NCBI GenBank assembly: GCA_025210525.1
Contig: JAOARP010000047.1
Span: 62,001-126,000, forward strand
DNA from: Marinisporobacter sp.
GTDB taxonomy: Bacteria > Bacillota > Clostridia > Peptostreptococcales > Thermotaleaceae
DNA: 64,000 nt
Reading direction: 5' to 3'
The notes below the pieces were generated by a model, which saw only the letters and a list, made by a program, of their open reading frames with translations, searched no databases and was not told where the DNA came from. This document shows, piece after piece, positions 1 through 8,131 of this stretch. Position numbers and translations under genes: made by a program. Positions within the stretch are counted from its first letter, which is position 1. Every line of letters begins with the position of its first letter.

Positions 1-1333
1 GGTAATAGTTTTTAAGCATATTTCCTGTTTGCTTCGCCCATCCTAATGGAAAATGATCTACACAAATAAGCGTCCATCCCTTTTCTCCACCTATATTTAA
101 GGTCTCTCCTTTTAAATATTTAATCACTTCCATATCCTCTTTATTAAAATTCACAATTCTTTTAGCATCTCTAAAAGTTATTCCCATTGCAAAAGCATGA
201 CTTGGTTCAAATCTATTTTTCTTAAAAGTACCTAAAAGCCACCCTGATCTTAAAACCTTTAATCCTTTTAACTGGGGTAACCCTTTGGGCACTAAATAAA
301 GATTATCACTATATATTTCAAATTGGCCTTCTATCTTAATATTTAAATTTTCTTTCACAAATTCATAAAATTCCTTTGAAGGCTTTATCTTTGATTTCTT
401 TTCTTCCTCAAAAGAAATATTTTCTCCTAGATCTTTTCCTAAAAGTGCTAAAAAATGTCCTTCTCCATCTAGCTTATGAGGCCACAATCTTGCACATCCC
501 TCTAATTCTTTTTCGCCATGAACCCACTCTTGTCTACCTTTTGATAATCCATGATTTTTAGGAATATCTTCTATGTGAAATTTTTCATGATCCTCTAAGA
601 AATTTTTAATAGTAGCTTCATTTTCCTCTGGCGAAAAAGTACAAGTAGAATAAAGTAATCTTCCACCATTTTTTAACATACCTTCTGTATTTTCTAAGAT
701 TTGTTTTTGTATAGGCGCATAATAGTTTTCATCATTTTTTTTCCAGCTTTTTACCATGGCTGGATCTTTTCTAAACATTCCTTCTCCTGAACAGGGCGCA
801 TCTACTAATATTTTATCAAAATAGTTTTGAAAATATTTTTTTATTCTTTCTGGTGTTTCATTAGTAACAATAGCATTCCTAACTCCAAATAATTCCATAT
901 TCTTAATTAATGCCTTTACCCTACTCATATTGATATCATTTGTAATCAATACACCCTCACCCTTAAGCTTTGCAGCGATTTGTACTGATTTCCCTCCAGG
1001 AGCAGCACATAAATCTAATACCTGATCATGAGAAGTAGGATTTAATATCTCTACAGGTGCCATAGCACTAGGTTCTTGAATATAATAAAGTCCCGCATGA
1101 TAGTAAGGATGCTTTGCAGGTCTTTCTCCTTCTTCAAAATAAAATCCATCTTCACACCAAGGAATAGGTGTTAATTTGAATGGTGAAATTTTTTTAAACT
1201 CTTCTATAGATATTTTTAAAGTATTTACTCTTAATCCTTGAAACTTTTCATTTTCATAAGATTTTAAAAAGGGTTGAAATTCATCTCCTAATAATTGCTT
1301 CATTTTATTTGAAAATTTCTCGGGTAAATACAT
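1..1333 (-). CDS. RsmF/RsmB-family rRNA (cytosine-C5) methyltransferase, 3' end outside window
   Basis: Probable SAM-dependent 16S rRNA m5C methyltransferase of the NOL1/NOP2/Sun family (RsmF/YebU-like). I translated it directly: it is open from the ATG at 1331-1333 to the left edge, about 444 codons, with the stop outside. Visible motifs are the SAM-binding stretch LDLCAAPGGKS (about residue 110), the catalytic-loop motif DAPCSGEGMF (about 185) and the second catalytic cysteine in STCTFSPEENE (about 235). The C-terminal half (PUA-like plus RsmF C-terminal region) continues to the edge with WAKQTGNMLKN. The start follows GGAGAATCTAT, a good ribosome site. This size and two-part C-terminus match RsmF better than the shorter RsmB. 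It points the same way as pssA downstream of neither; no operon partner is seen in the window. Confidence 0.88.
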   Translation of the reverse strand, partial: MYLPEKFSNKMKQLLGDEFQPFLKSYENEKFQGLRVNTLKISIEEFKKISPFKLTPIPWCEDGFYFEEGERPAKHPYYHAGLYYIQEPSAMAPVEILNPTSHDQVLDLCAAPGGKSVQIAAKLKGEGVLITNDINMSRVKALIKNMELFGVRNAIVTNETPERIKKYFQNYFDKILVDAPCSGEGMFRKDPAMVKSWKKNDENYYAPIQKQILENTEGMLKNGGRLLYSTCTFSPEENEATIKNFLEDHEKFHIEDIPKNHGLSKGRQEWVHGEKELEGCARLWPHKLDGEGHFLALLGKDLGENISFEEEKKSKIKPSKEFYEFVKENLNIKIEGQFEIYSDNLYLVPKGLPQLKGLKVLRSGWLLGTFKKNRFEPSHAFAMGITFRDAKRIVNFNKEDMEVIKYLKGETLNIGGEKGWTLICVDHFPLGWAKQTGNMLKNYY

Positions 1334-1416
1334 ATAGATTCTCCTTTTTCTTTTCATATTTTCTATCCTTACCAAACTTTGGACAAAATTATACCCACCT
1401 TCATAGGTGGGCTAAC

Positions 1417-1932
1417 TTATCTTTTTTTCAACTTAATTTTCTTACTTACCATAGCATAGGATAAAAATAGCATAGACACTAACATAAAATATAGATTTGT
1501 TCCAAATCTCGTAGAATAAAGGGATATTACAGCCACAAGTCCACCGCAAAGGGTTATTGGGATTCCCATATATACACCCTCAAATTCCATAATATTATAT
1601 CTAGCTAATCTTACAGTACCACAAAGTACAAAAACTAATGTAACAATAATCCCTATGTCTCCTGTCTCCATTAGATTTAAATGCCACATCAACAATGCTG
1701 GCGCTACACCAAAAGAAATTAAATCACATAGTGAATCTAATTCTTTTCCAAATTCACTTACTACATCTAATTTTCTTGCCAATTTTCCATCCATTCTGTC
1801 CATCATTCCTGCAATAATAATTAAGGTTGCTGATAAAACATATCCTTCATTAAATATTGAAAGAATTGCTAATATGCCCAATGTCAAATTAAAAAGTGTA
1901 AACATGTTGGGTATTTGTTTCTTATACTTCAC
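1417..1932 (-). CDS. pssA: CDP-diacylglycerol--serine O-phosphatidyltransferase
   Basis: Makes phosphatidylserine from CDP-diacylglycerol and serine in the cytoplasmic membrane, the first step toward phosphatidylethanolamine. The CDP-alcohol phosphatidyltransferase signature DG-x2-AR-x8-G-x3-D-x3-D is complete (DGKLAR, then G, D and D at the right spacing, about residues 45-67). Hydrophobic segments follow through the C-terminus, which ends in a basic tail (KKIKLKKR). About 171 residues is the normal short Gram-positive PssA length. I chose the GTG at 1930-1932 because GGGGGAG sits 6 nt before it; an ATG 18 nt upstream overlaps that Shine-Dalgarno and is unlikely. Monocistronic, between the methyltransferase and fba. 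Confidence 0.9.
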   Translation of the reverse strand: MKYKKQIPNMFTLFNLTLGILAILSIFNEGYVLSATLIIIAGMMDRMDGKLARKLDVVSEFGKELDSLCDLISFGVAPALLMWHLNLMETGDIGIIVTLVFVLCGTVRLARYNIMEFEGVYMGIPITLCGGLVAVISLYSTRFGTNLYFMLVSMLFLSYAMVSKKIKLKKR

Positions 1933-2163
1933 ATTTTCTCCCCCTATCATAATTCCATTCCATACCTATTACCCTACATTAGAAAATAAATTTTATTATA
2001 TGTCCTATTTTATTATAATATTACATTAAAATGGATAATATATCTACTATATATACTATTGTACCGTAATTTTTTTATTCTTTAAAGGTTTTTTTGTGGT
2101 ATTTTTTATGTTGTTGTTATATAATTACAATTGAGTAGATAAATTCATATATTAAGTTGCACA

Positions 2164-2192
2164 TTGTTCTAATTTTATCGTTTTAGTATATT
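2164..2192 (+). promoter_or_regulatory. Candidate sigma-A promoter upstream of fba
   Basis: TTGTTC at 2164-2169 and TATATT at 2187-2192 are separated by 17 nt, about 90 nt before the fba start. The whole 1951-2283 gap is very AT-rich, so this is only a consensus match. I see nothing else in the gap apart from the fba ribosome site AGGAGG. Confidence 0.35.
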
Positions 2193-2283
2193 ATATATCC
2201 GTTTATAAGTTATACTAATATTGCTGTTTTGCTTTTTTTAGAATTTTTTATCATTATATTTTAAATACATAGGAGGTTTTATT

Positions 2284-3216
2284 ATGCCACTCATTACATC
2301 AACACAAATGTTTAAGAATGCCCATGAAGGACAATACGCAGTAGGTGCATTCAATGTAAATAATATGGAAATTATCCAAGGAATTGTTGAAGCTGCAAAA
2401 ATAGAAAAGTCACCTCTTATTCTTCAAGTTTCTGCTGGTGCAAGAAAATATGCTAATTCTATTTATCTAAGAAAACTTGTTGAAGCAGCTATGGAGGATA
2501 GCAGGCTTGATATTGTTCTACACCTTGATCATGGAGAAGATTTTGAAATCTGTAAAGCATGTATTGATGATGGATTTTCTTCTGTAATGATTGATGGATC
2601 TAAATATCCATTTGAAGAGAACATCGCCCTTACTAAAAGAGTTGTAGAATATGCTCATGCCAAAGGTGTTGTAGTAGAAGCTGAACTTGGAAAACTTGCA
2701 GGAATCGAAGATGCTGTAAATGTTAGTGCTAAAGACGCTACATTCACGGATCCTGATGAAGCTGTAGAATTTATAGAAAGAACAGGTGTAGATTCCCTTG
2801 CTATTGCCATAGGTACAAGTCACGGTGCATACAAATTCAAAGGAGAGCCTCGATTAGATTTTGAAAGATTAGAAACTATTACAAATCTTCTTCCAAATAC
2901 ACCATTAGTTTTACATGGTGCATCTACAGTTCTTCCAGAGTTTGTAAAGCATTGTAACGAATATGGTGGAGAAATCCCAGGAGCTCAAGGTGTTCCAGAA
3001 GATATGATTAGAAAAGCTGCAAAACTTGGTGTATGTAAAGTAAATATTGATACAGACTTAAGACTAGCTATGACTGCTGCTGTTAGAAAATTTTTAGTAG
3101 AAAATCCTTCTGTCTTTGATCCTAGAAAATATTTAGGTCCTGCAAGAGAAGGTATTCAAAAAATGGTTCAACATAAAATGAGAAATGTTTTGGGTTCGAG
3201 CAACAAATTAAGATAA
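2284..3216 (+). CDS. fba: Class II fructose-1,6-bisphosphate aldolase
   Basis: Zinc-dependent cleavage of fructose-1,6-bisphosphate to dihydroxyacetone phosphate and glyceraldehyde-3-phosphate in glycolysis and gluconeogenesis. The class II signature is clear: the VLHLDHGED segment (about residues 78-86) carries catalytic Asp82 and zinc ligand His83; GTSHGAYKF (about 178) and LVLHGAST (about 210) carry the other zinc ligands and phosphate loop; NIDTDLR (about 255) is the conserved substrate-binding segment. 310 residues is typical of the FbaA-type enzyme of Firmicutes. The start has AGGAGG 8 nt upstream. It appears to be transcribed with the Nudix gene that follows 69 nt later, without an obvious terminator between them. 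Confidence 0.97.
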   Translation: MPLITSTQMFKNAHEGQYAVGAFNVNNMEIIQGIVEAAKIEKSPLILQVSAGARKYANSIYLRKLVEAAMEDSRLDIVLHLDHGEDFEICKACIDDGFSSVMIDGSKYPFEENIALTKRVVEYAHAKGVVVEAELGKLAGIEDAVNVSAKDATFTDPDEAVEFIERTGVDSLAIAIGTSHGAYKFKGEPRLDFERLETITNLLPNTPLVLHGASTVLPEFVKHCNEYGGEIPGAQGVPEDMIRKAAKLGVCKVNIDTDLRLAMTAAVRKFLVENPSVFDPRKYLGPAREGIQKMVQHKMRNVLGSSNKLR

Positions 3217-3285
3217 TCAATGGCCAGGACATCCTGGCTATTTCTATCTTTTTCAATAAAGACTTTTTTATAAGGAGTGCTTACT

Positions 3286-3672
3286 ATGAAAACAGCTGCC
3301 ATTGGCATCGTTATTAAGGATGATGAATTCCTTTTGGTAAAAAGAAGATGGCATCCTTTAGTTTGGGCCCCACCAGGAGGATTTTTAGATCCAGGAGAAA
3401 CTCATATAGAAACTGTCCTTCGTGAAGTATGGGAAGAGACAGGTGTAAAATGTAAAGTCCTAGACAAAGTTCATGATTTTGTTTATGACAATGGATATGG
3501 TGAAGCTCATATCCATGTTTATGTTTGTGAATATATTTCTGGAGAACTTCACTGTAGCTTTGAAAGCAGTGATGTAAAATGGTTTACCCTTGATCATCTA
3601 CCAAGTCCTATTTCTCCCGACAAAGAAATTTTTGAAAAAGCTTTTGATATTTCAAATAAAAAGCCGGCATAA
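3286..3672 (+). CDS. Nudix hydrolase
   Basis: Small cytosolic nucleoside-diphosphate-linked pyrophosphohydrolase. The Nudix box G-x5-E-x7-REU-x-EE-x-GU is complete: G-FLDPG-E-THIETVL-REV-W-EE-T-GV, about residues 32-54. The protein is 128 residues, a single-domain Nudix. The substrate cannot be told from sequence; the N-terminus (AAIGIVIKDDEFLLVKRRWHP) resembles ADP-ribose and (d)NTP-cleaning members. I place the start at the ATG at 3286 because AAGGAG at 3272-3277 is 8 nt upstream; a GTG at 3277 overlaps the Shine-Dalgarno. It follows fba and ends at a bidirectional terminator. Confidence 0.9.
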   Translation: MKTAAIGIVIKDDEFLLVKRRWHPLVWAPPGGFLDPGETHIETVLREVWEETGVKCKVLDKVHDFVYDNGYGEAHIHVYVCEYISGELHCSFESSDVKWFTLDHLPSPISPDKEIFEKAFDISNKKPA

Positions 3673-3688
3673 TATTTGCCAGCTTTTT
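3658..3688. terminator. Bidirectional intrinsic terminator between Nudix gene and cyclophilin gene
   Basis: Arms at 3658-3669 and 3677-3688 form a 12-position stem with one mismatch around a 7-nt loop, with A-run and T-run on either side. It separates two convergent genes. Confidence 0.85.
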
Positions 3689-3691
3689 CCT

Positions 3692-4210
3692 TTAAAGTTT
3701 TTCAGGTTCAGGATATTCTTCTCCGAATAACTCAACTGTTACACTTTCCATTTTTTCTTCTTCTAATGGCTTATCTTGAAAATTTGTTCTTGCAGCTGCA
3801 ATACGATCTACTTCTTCTATTCCCTCTATCACTTTACCAAAACCTGCATATTGTCCATCAAGATGTGGAGAGTTTTGATGCATAATAAAAAACTGAGACC
3901 CTGCTGAATCAGGCTGAGCAGATCTTGCCATTGAAATAACGCCTTTTGTATGCTTTAAATCATTTTCAAAACCATTCATATTAAATTCACCTTTGATAGA
4001 ATATCCTGGCCCTCCAATGCCTATTCCTTTTGGACATCCCCCTTGTATCATAAAGCCTGCTATTACTCTATGGAAAATCAATCCATCATAATAACCTTTC
4101 TTTACTAAAGATATAAAATTGTTTACCGTATTTGGTGCTACATTTGGATACAATTCTATTTTGATCTCATTGCCAATTTCCATTTTAATCGTTACAATAG
4201 GATTTTTCAT
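3692..4210 (-). CDS. Peptidyl-prolyl cis-trans isomerase, cyclophilin type
   Basis: Cyclophilin that catalyses proline isomerisation in protein folding. Family segments are all present: FHRVIAGFMIQGG (catalytic Arg in FHRV), GYSIKGEF, GVISMARSAQPDSAGSQFFI and HLDGQYAGFGKVIEG. There is no signal peptide or lipobox, so it is cytosolic, unlike the lipoprotein cyclophilins of some Firmicutes. About 172 residues is standard. The start is the ATG at 4208-4210, 8 nt after AGGAAG; a TTG 6 nt further upstream lies too close to that site. Single gene, converging on the Nudix gene. Confidence 0.93.
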   Translation of the reverse strand: MKNPIVTIKMEIGNEIKIELYPNVAPNTVNNFISLVKKGYYDGLIFHRVIAGFMIQGGCPKGIGIGGPGYSIKGEFNMNGFENDLKHTKGVISMARSAQPDSAGSQFFIMHQNSPHLDGQYAGFGKVIEGIEEVDRIAAARTNFQDKPLEEEKMESVTVELFGEEYPEPEKL

Positions 4211-4440
4211 ATTCAATCTTCCTTTCTTTTTTCTTTACTCTCTATTCATTTTTACTACATTTTGGGTTTATATGCAAGATTAGTTTTCACTCGTAATATA
4301 AACTTAACACAGATTCTCTTTACACATCTATAGAATAAATAGTATTATATTGATAATCTCTTATGTCCATACATATATATAATATATGTGAAAACAAACC
4401 CAAATATTGAGGAAAATACTTATCTAAGGAGGAATTCTAT

Positions 4441-4650
4441 ATGATCAATGGTCTTAAGATCAGGGAATTACGCTTGAAGAAAGGATATACCTCTCGGGAT
4501 TTGGCAATTCTTAGTAAATTATCTAAAAGCTACGTTGAAGAACTTGAAAGGGGAGATAAGATCAATCCAAGTTTTTCTACAGTTGAAAAACTAGCAGACG
4601 CATTAAATGTGTTGATAGATGATTTGCGCTGTTCTGTAGAATGTGTATAA
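4441..4650 (+). CDS. Small XRE-family HTH transcriptional regulator
   Basis: A 69-residue DNA-binding protein consisting of one Cro/C1-type helix-turn-helix: GLKIRELRLKKGYTSRDLA (helices 1-2), SKLSKSYVEELERGDKINPS (recognition helix and turn), TVEKLADALNV (helix 4-5). No sensor domain. The tail (DDLRCSVECV) carries two cysteines, as some small clostridial regulators do, but a redox role is only a guess. The ribosome site AAGGAGGA is strong. It is a lone gene with its own terminator; targets are unknown. Confidence 0.85.
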   Translation: MINGLKIRELRLKKGYTSRDLAILSKLSKSYVEELERGDKINPSFSTVEKLADALNVLIDDLRCSVECV

Positions 4651-4666
4651 AAACTTTTAACCTAAC

Positions 4667-4699
4667 AACAGCAATCAATCTACGGTTGCTGTTATTTTT
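4667..4699 (+). terminator. Terminator after XRE regulator
   Basis: AACAGCAA at 4667-4674 pairs with TTGCTGTT at 4686-4693, followed by ATTTTTC. It overlaps the 3' end of the opposing DUF1461 gene. Confidence 0.75.
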
Positions 4700-5375
4700 C
4701 ATGTATCCCCTCTCCTTTATATAATGCAAGTCCCCCTAAAATCATCATAATTCCTATAAACCAAATAATCGTTCTTTTGGCAATATCATTAAAAAAACCT
4801 AAAGGAAGGATCTGAATTAATACATCTGTTTTAGGATTTAATACCCATAAATCATTGTTAAAAAAAAGCTTATGAAAATATGTAAAATATTTATAAAAAT
4901 CCATTTGCATTAATATAAAAAGAATCATCATACCTCCTAAAGATAAAATACTAACACCTTTTAAACTTTTATAAATATCTTTTTCTGATTTCTTTATTAA
5001 AATAATTAAAGACATTCCCACAACACCAATTCCTATTTTCTGTAAAACATCTCCTTTTTGAAATAGATTCTTTACATCTACCATATGTAGTTTTTCGCGG
5101 TCTCCAAAGACTTCCGTATTTTGCCCATTAATTTTAGCATAAATATTCATATCTTTATCTTTGTCTTTTAGATATTTAATTATTTTATCTACGATTTTAC
5201 TTAATTCTTTTTGTTCTATTTTTGTATTTTCTTCTATATGATATTTTTCAAATTCCTTTAAATAAAAATTTTTATCAAAAGCATAGGCTTGAAGAATCGT
5301 TAATAATAAAACAATCGGTAAGAAAATAATAATCAATCCTTGGCTGATTTTAGAAAAGTAATTCTTTTTTTTCAA
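4692..5375 (-). CDS. DUF1461 / TIGR01906 family integral membrane protein
   Basis: Membrane protein of unknown function. It has four hydrophobic segments: one near the N-terminus (GLIIIFLPIVLLLTILQAYA), two in the middle (after residue 115 and about 145) and one near the C-terminus (WFIGIMMILGGLALY). Family hallmarks are the extracellular EKLHMVDV motif and the FHKLFFNNDLWVLNPKTD motif with ILPLGFF. I choose the TTG at 5373-5375 as start because GGAGAAAG lies 5 nt upstream, giving 227 residues; the longer reading from a TTG at 5429 has no ribosome site. Lone gene. The loop motifs are conserved in the family but no biochemistry is established to my knowledge. Confidence 0.75.
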   Translation of the reverse strand: MKKKNYFSKISQGLIIIFLPIVLLLTILQAYAFDKNFYLKEFEKYHIEENTKIEQKELSKIVDKIIKYLKDKDKDMNIYAKINGQNTEVFGDREKLHMVDVKNLFQKGDVLQKIGIGVVGMSLIILIKKSEKDIYKSLKGVSILSLGGMMILFILMQMDFYKYFTYFHKLFFNNDLWVLNPKTDVLIQILPLGFFNDIAKRTIIWFIGIMMILGGLALYKGEGIHEK

Positions 5376-5474
5376 TCTACTTTCTCCATTCTTATAAAAT
5401 TTTTTCTTCTTTTCTATATTTATAGCCAAAGATCAAAAAATTATAATTCTTTTATTAATTATCACAATAAAATT

Positions 5475-5491
5475 GCCGGAGTATCTCCGGC
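5475..5491 (-). terminator. Terminator after thioesterase gene
   Basis: GCCGGAG at 5475-5481 pairs with CTCCGGC at 5485-5491 with a 3-nt loop; on the minus strand it is followed by AATTTTATT. It lies just after the stop at 5499. Confidence 0.7.
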
Positions 5492-5498
5492 ATCCTTT

Positions 5499-5924
5499 TT
5501 AAAAATCCTTATTTTTTAATTTTTCAGCCCTTTGTGCTGCTCGATGTAACAAGGACTGTTTATTAACAATAATTCGCTCATGAGTTCCTCTACCAATTAC
5601 ACCAATTTCATCAAAGGCTGTCATCTCTAAAAGTATTTTATCTCTATTAAAGCTTTTAACTTCAACTTTAACGCTAATTGTTTGCCCTAGCATTGTAGGT
5701 TTTTCATGCGCCACTTCTGCTCTTCTTCCTATTGTTATAAATCCTTCTGTGAGTTTTTCATCTATTAATTTTACTGAAGCTTCAATCATTAATGCTACTA
5801 ATCGTGGTGTTGCAAATAATTTTTCTAGCTTTCCACTCCCATAATTCAGTGCAGTATCTTCTGGGGTAACTTTTCTTTGAATGGTCAAATTGCTATTCAC
5901 TTCAACTTTAGGAGCTTTTATCAT
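5499..5924 (-). CDS. Hot-dog fold thioesterase, FlK-like
   Basis: Probable acyl-CoA thioesterase of the fluoroacetyl-CoA thioesterase-like family. About 141 residues fit a single hot-dog domain. Visible hallmarks: LFATPRLVALMIEASVKLI (helix with the conserved Thr/Glu-type residues), GRRAEVAHEKPTMLGQTI and the strand GVIGRGTHERIIVN with the family's conserved GxGxHER. The natural substrate is not indicated; in clostridia these genes are usually solitary. The start is the ATG at 5922-5924, 7 nt after AAGGTGG; an upstream GTG at 5951 has no ribosome site. It ends at a hairpin terminator. Confidence 0.78.
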   Translation of the reverse strand: MIKAPKVEVNSNLTIQRKVTPEDTALNYGSGKLEKLFATPRLVALMIEASVKLIDEKLTEGFITIGRRAEVAHEKPTMLGQTISVKVEVKSFNRDKILLEMTAFDEIGVIGRGTHERIIVNKQSLLHRAAQRAEKLKNKDF

Positions 5925-6058
5925 TTCATCGCCACCTTTCGTTTCACACAATTACTACATCCTATTTTAATGATACCCTATATTATCATATTTATTCAAA
6001 TAGATCCTGAATAGTTCTTTTTTTCCTTATTTAATGGACATTTTCCTATTCCATATAA

Positions 6059-6092
6059 ATCAACCACTGTCGTTATACAGACAGTGGTTGAT
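6059..6092 (-). terminator. Terminator after metallopeptidase gene
   Basis: A perfect 13-bp stem (6059-6071 with 6080-6092) with an 8-nt loop starts 4 nt past the stop codon. The following minus-strand bases are T-rich (TTTATAT). Confidence 0.8.
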
Positions 6093-6095
6093 CAT

Positions 6096-7406
6096 TTACT
6101 TTAGATTTAATCTCATCTCTTCCCTCATTTTTACTAATTCTTTAAACTGATAAAAAAATAATATTTTTTGTTGTTCTACCGTTTTTCCTTTTGGTTTTTT
6201 CTCTGTTATAAATACTCTAAAGCTTTCTGCTATATCTTCTTCTGGATTGGTTGCAGCATAATCAGAAACAAATTGATCTTTATACTTTTCATAAAAGTCA
6301 AGAATTGCTTGATTTTCTCCATATTCATCTACTTCTGCTTGATTTGCTTTTTCCCATTCTTTATGAATTCCCTTCCAGAATTTATTGTAAAATTGATTCA
6401 GATATGCCTGTGTTTTTGTTGTTCCTTCATCCGTTGTATATGTAGCGCTATTTTCATTTCTTTCCTTCATCATTTGACTATCATTTAGAGTCAAAATATG
6501 ACCAAATTCATGAATCAATGTTTGATCGAATTCTTTAGTGAATTTTCCATTTTTACCAAATACATCTTTTATATCAACAGCTAATCTCCATATTTTATTG
6601 CTTTCATCTGGTGAATTTACATGAGCCAATACATTTTCTTTTCCATCTGTATTCATTTCAAAGCTTACGATTCTTCCTAAATAAGAAGCAGGAATAAGCT
6701 TTTTAGATCTTTCCCATATATCTTGATGCTTTTGAATATCCTCTTTAGATAATTCTTTTATAGTATGATTATTAATAGGTTTATAATTGATATTACCATT
6801 TTTCACATCATAAAGGGCAATTAAAACATTTCTATTCTCTACATGATCTAGGAGTTCATCTAAATCATATCCTAATGGCTTTAATATTTCTTCTATTTGA
6901 CTCCAAAGGTTTTCAATTTCTTGTTCTATTTCTTCTTGTTTTTCTTCACTATCTGGTATACCTAATTTCTCATTAAGCTTTTCAATCTCAGTATAAATTC
7001 TATTGATTTGATGAAAATCTTCTTCCTTTAATTTATTTTTAATGGATTCTGCAAAATCATAGAAATCCTTAAATGGCACTGCAATACCTGCTTGTCTTAA
7101 AGAATGATCAAATTGATCCCACAGCCCATCTGCTTCATCAAATTTTTCTTCTTTTTCCTTTTCTATTACTTTTTTATACAAAGCTTTTAGATTCTTTTGA
7201 TCTTTCTCTTTTAGTAAATTTATATCTTCCCCTAAGTATTCTTCAAAGCTCATCATTTCATATTCTTCTGTTTCTTTTATGAAATGATTTTCTTGATTTT
7301 TATAAGCTGTATGATGAATTTGCTTAGCATTCATCCATATTCCTATACTAAAAACAAATAATCCTATTAGTAAAGATCCTAACACTAATTTATTTCTATT
7401 TTTCAC
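6096..7406 (-). CDS. Secreted or membrane-anchored zinc metallopeptidase (HEFGH)
   Basis: Putative extracytoplasmic zinc protease. An N-terminal basic-hydrophobic segment (NKLVLGSLLIGLFVFSIGIW) is a signal peptide or anchor. Residues about 45-190 are very rich in Glu/Lys and probably helical or coiled-coil. The catalytic part starts near residue 195: QTLIHEFGHILTLN supplies HExxH (about 298), and NPEEDIAESFRVFI (about 390) supplies the downstream Glu typical of EDxAE-type zinc-binding metallopeptidases. Proteases with a late ExxF motif include both housekeeping and toxin-like members, and I cannot assign a substrate. The start is GTG behind AGGGGGAA. It follows the TlpA-like lipoprotein gene by 22 nt, so the two form an operon, divergent from a two-component system. 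Confidence 0.72.
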   Translation of the reverse strand: MKNRNKLVLGSLLIGLFVFSIGIWMNAKQIHHTAYKNQENHFIKETEEYEMMSFEEYLGEDINLLKEKDQKNLKALYKKVIEKEKEEKFDEADGLWDQFDHSLRQAGIAVPFKDFYDFAESIKNKLKEEDFHQINRIYTEIEKLNEKLGIPDSEEKQEEIEQEIENLWSQIEEILKPLGYDLDELLDHVENRNVLIALYDVKNGNINYKPINNHTIKELSKEDIQKHQDIWERSKKLIPASYLGRIVSFEMNTDGKENVLAHVNSPDESNKIWRLAVDIKDVFGKNGKFTKEFDQTLIHEFGHILTLNDSQMMKERNENSATYTTDEGTTKTQAYLNQFYNKFWKGIHKEWEKANQAEVDEYGENQAILDFYEKYKDQFVSDYAATNPEEDIAESFRVFITEKKPKGKTVEQQKILFFYQFKELVKMREEMRLNLK

Positions 7407-7428
7407 AGAAATTCCCCCTTTTTCTTAA

Positions 7429-7986
7429 TTATTTTTTCTCTAGACACCCTTCTATCATCTTTTTAAATGTTTCATAATCGCTGCCTCCAGGTATAAATTC
7501 TTTCATAATCTCTCCTTTATTATTTACAAACAACGTTACAGGAACATAATCAAAGCTGTTTACAATTTGCTTTTCTAAAGCTTCATCTGGAACAATATTT
7601 GTATAAGAAAGATCTTTTGTAATACTTTTTGCTTCCTCTACTGCTTTATCTGATACAATTCCTATTACTTTTACCTTTTTATCTTTAAATTCCTTTTGGA
7701 TTTTATCTAATTCTGGCATTTCTTCAATACATGGTCCACAGAAAGTTCCCCAAATATTTACTACAGTCACATCACTTTCTGAAAAAATTTCATTGGTTAC
7801 TTCATTCCCATCTAAATCTTTTGCTTTAAAAGCCTTTACCTCCTGTCCTGCTAAAGGATTTTTTTCTTCCAAGCTTTGCTCAGCACTAGGCACATCTCCA
7901 TCAACTTCTTTCTTATTCCCACAGCCTGTTAAGCTTACAACTAATAAAATACTTAATACTACTAAAATCATTTTTTTCATATGCAT
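7429..7986 (-). CDS. TlpA/ResA-like thioredoxin-domain lipoprotein
   Basis: Membrane-anchored thiol-disulfide oxidoreductase on the outer face of the membrane. The signal peptide ends in lipobox LTGC (about residues 19-22), then an acidic linker. The thioredoxin fold begins near residue 48 (AGQEVKAFKAKDLDG), with active site GTFCGPCIEEMPEL (CxxC, about residue 83) and the cis-proline segment VPVTLFVNNKGEI. 185 residues is usual for ResA/TlpA-type proteins. Known roles of the family are reduction of exported cysteines (cytochrome c maturation, spore cortex formation); no cytochrome genes are nearby. Two ATGs 6 nt apart follow GAAGGAGAG. It heads an operon with the zinc metallopeptidase. Confidence 0.88.
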   Translation of the reverse strand: MHMKKMILVVLSILLVVSLTGCGNKKEVDGDVPSAEQSLEEKNPLAGQEVKAFKAKDLDGNEVTNEIFSESDVTVVNIWGTFCGPCIEEMPELDKIQKEFKDKKVKVIGIVSDKAVEEAKSITKDLSYTNIVPDEALEKQIVNSFDYVPVTLFVNNKGEIMKEFIPGGSDYETFKKMIEGCLEKK

Positions 7987-8028
7987 TCTCTCCTTCTTTT
8001 TGTTTTATTGATGATTTCATTATATTTC

Positions 8029-8072
8029 CTTAAAATAAATTAAAGCTTAATCTAAGCTTAAATTTATCTTAA
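8029..8072. promoter_or_regulatory. Phased CTTAA repeats, candidate response-regulator binding region
   Basis: CTTAA occurs at 8046, 8057 and 8068, exactly 11 bp apart, with a fourth copy at 8029. Direct repeats at one helical turn are the usual DNA target of OmpR/PhoB-family dimers. The region lies between the divergent lipoprotein and response regulator genes, so it could control both. Confidence 0.5.
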
Positions 8073-8131
8073 AAATCAATATTTTTATGATAGAATCTTA
8101 TATATATGATTTAAGGGAAAGGAGCACATGT

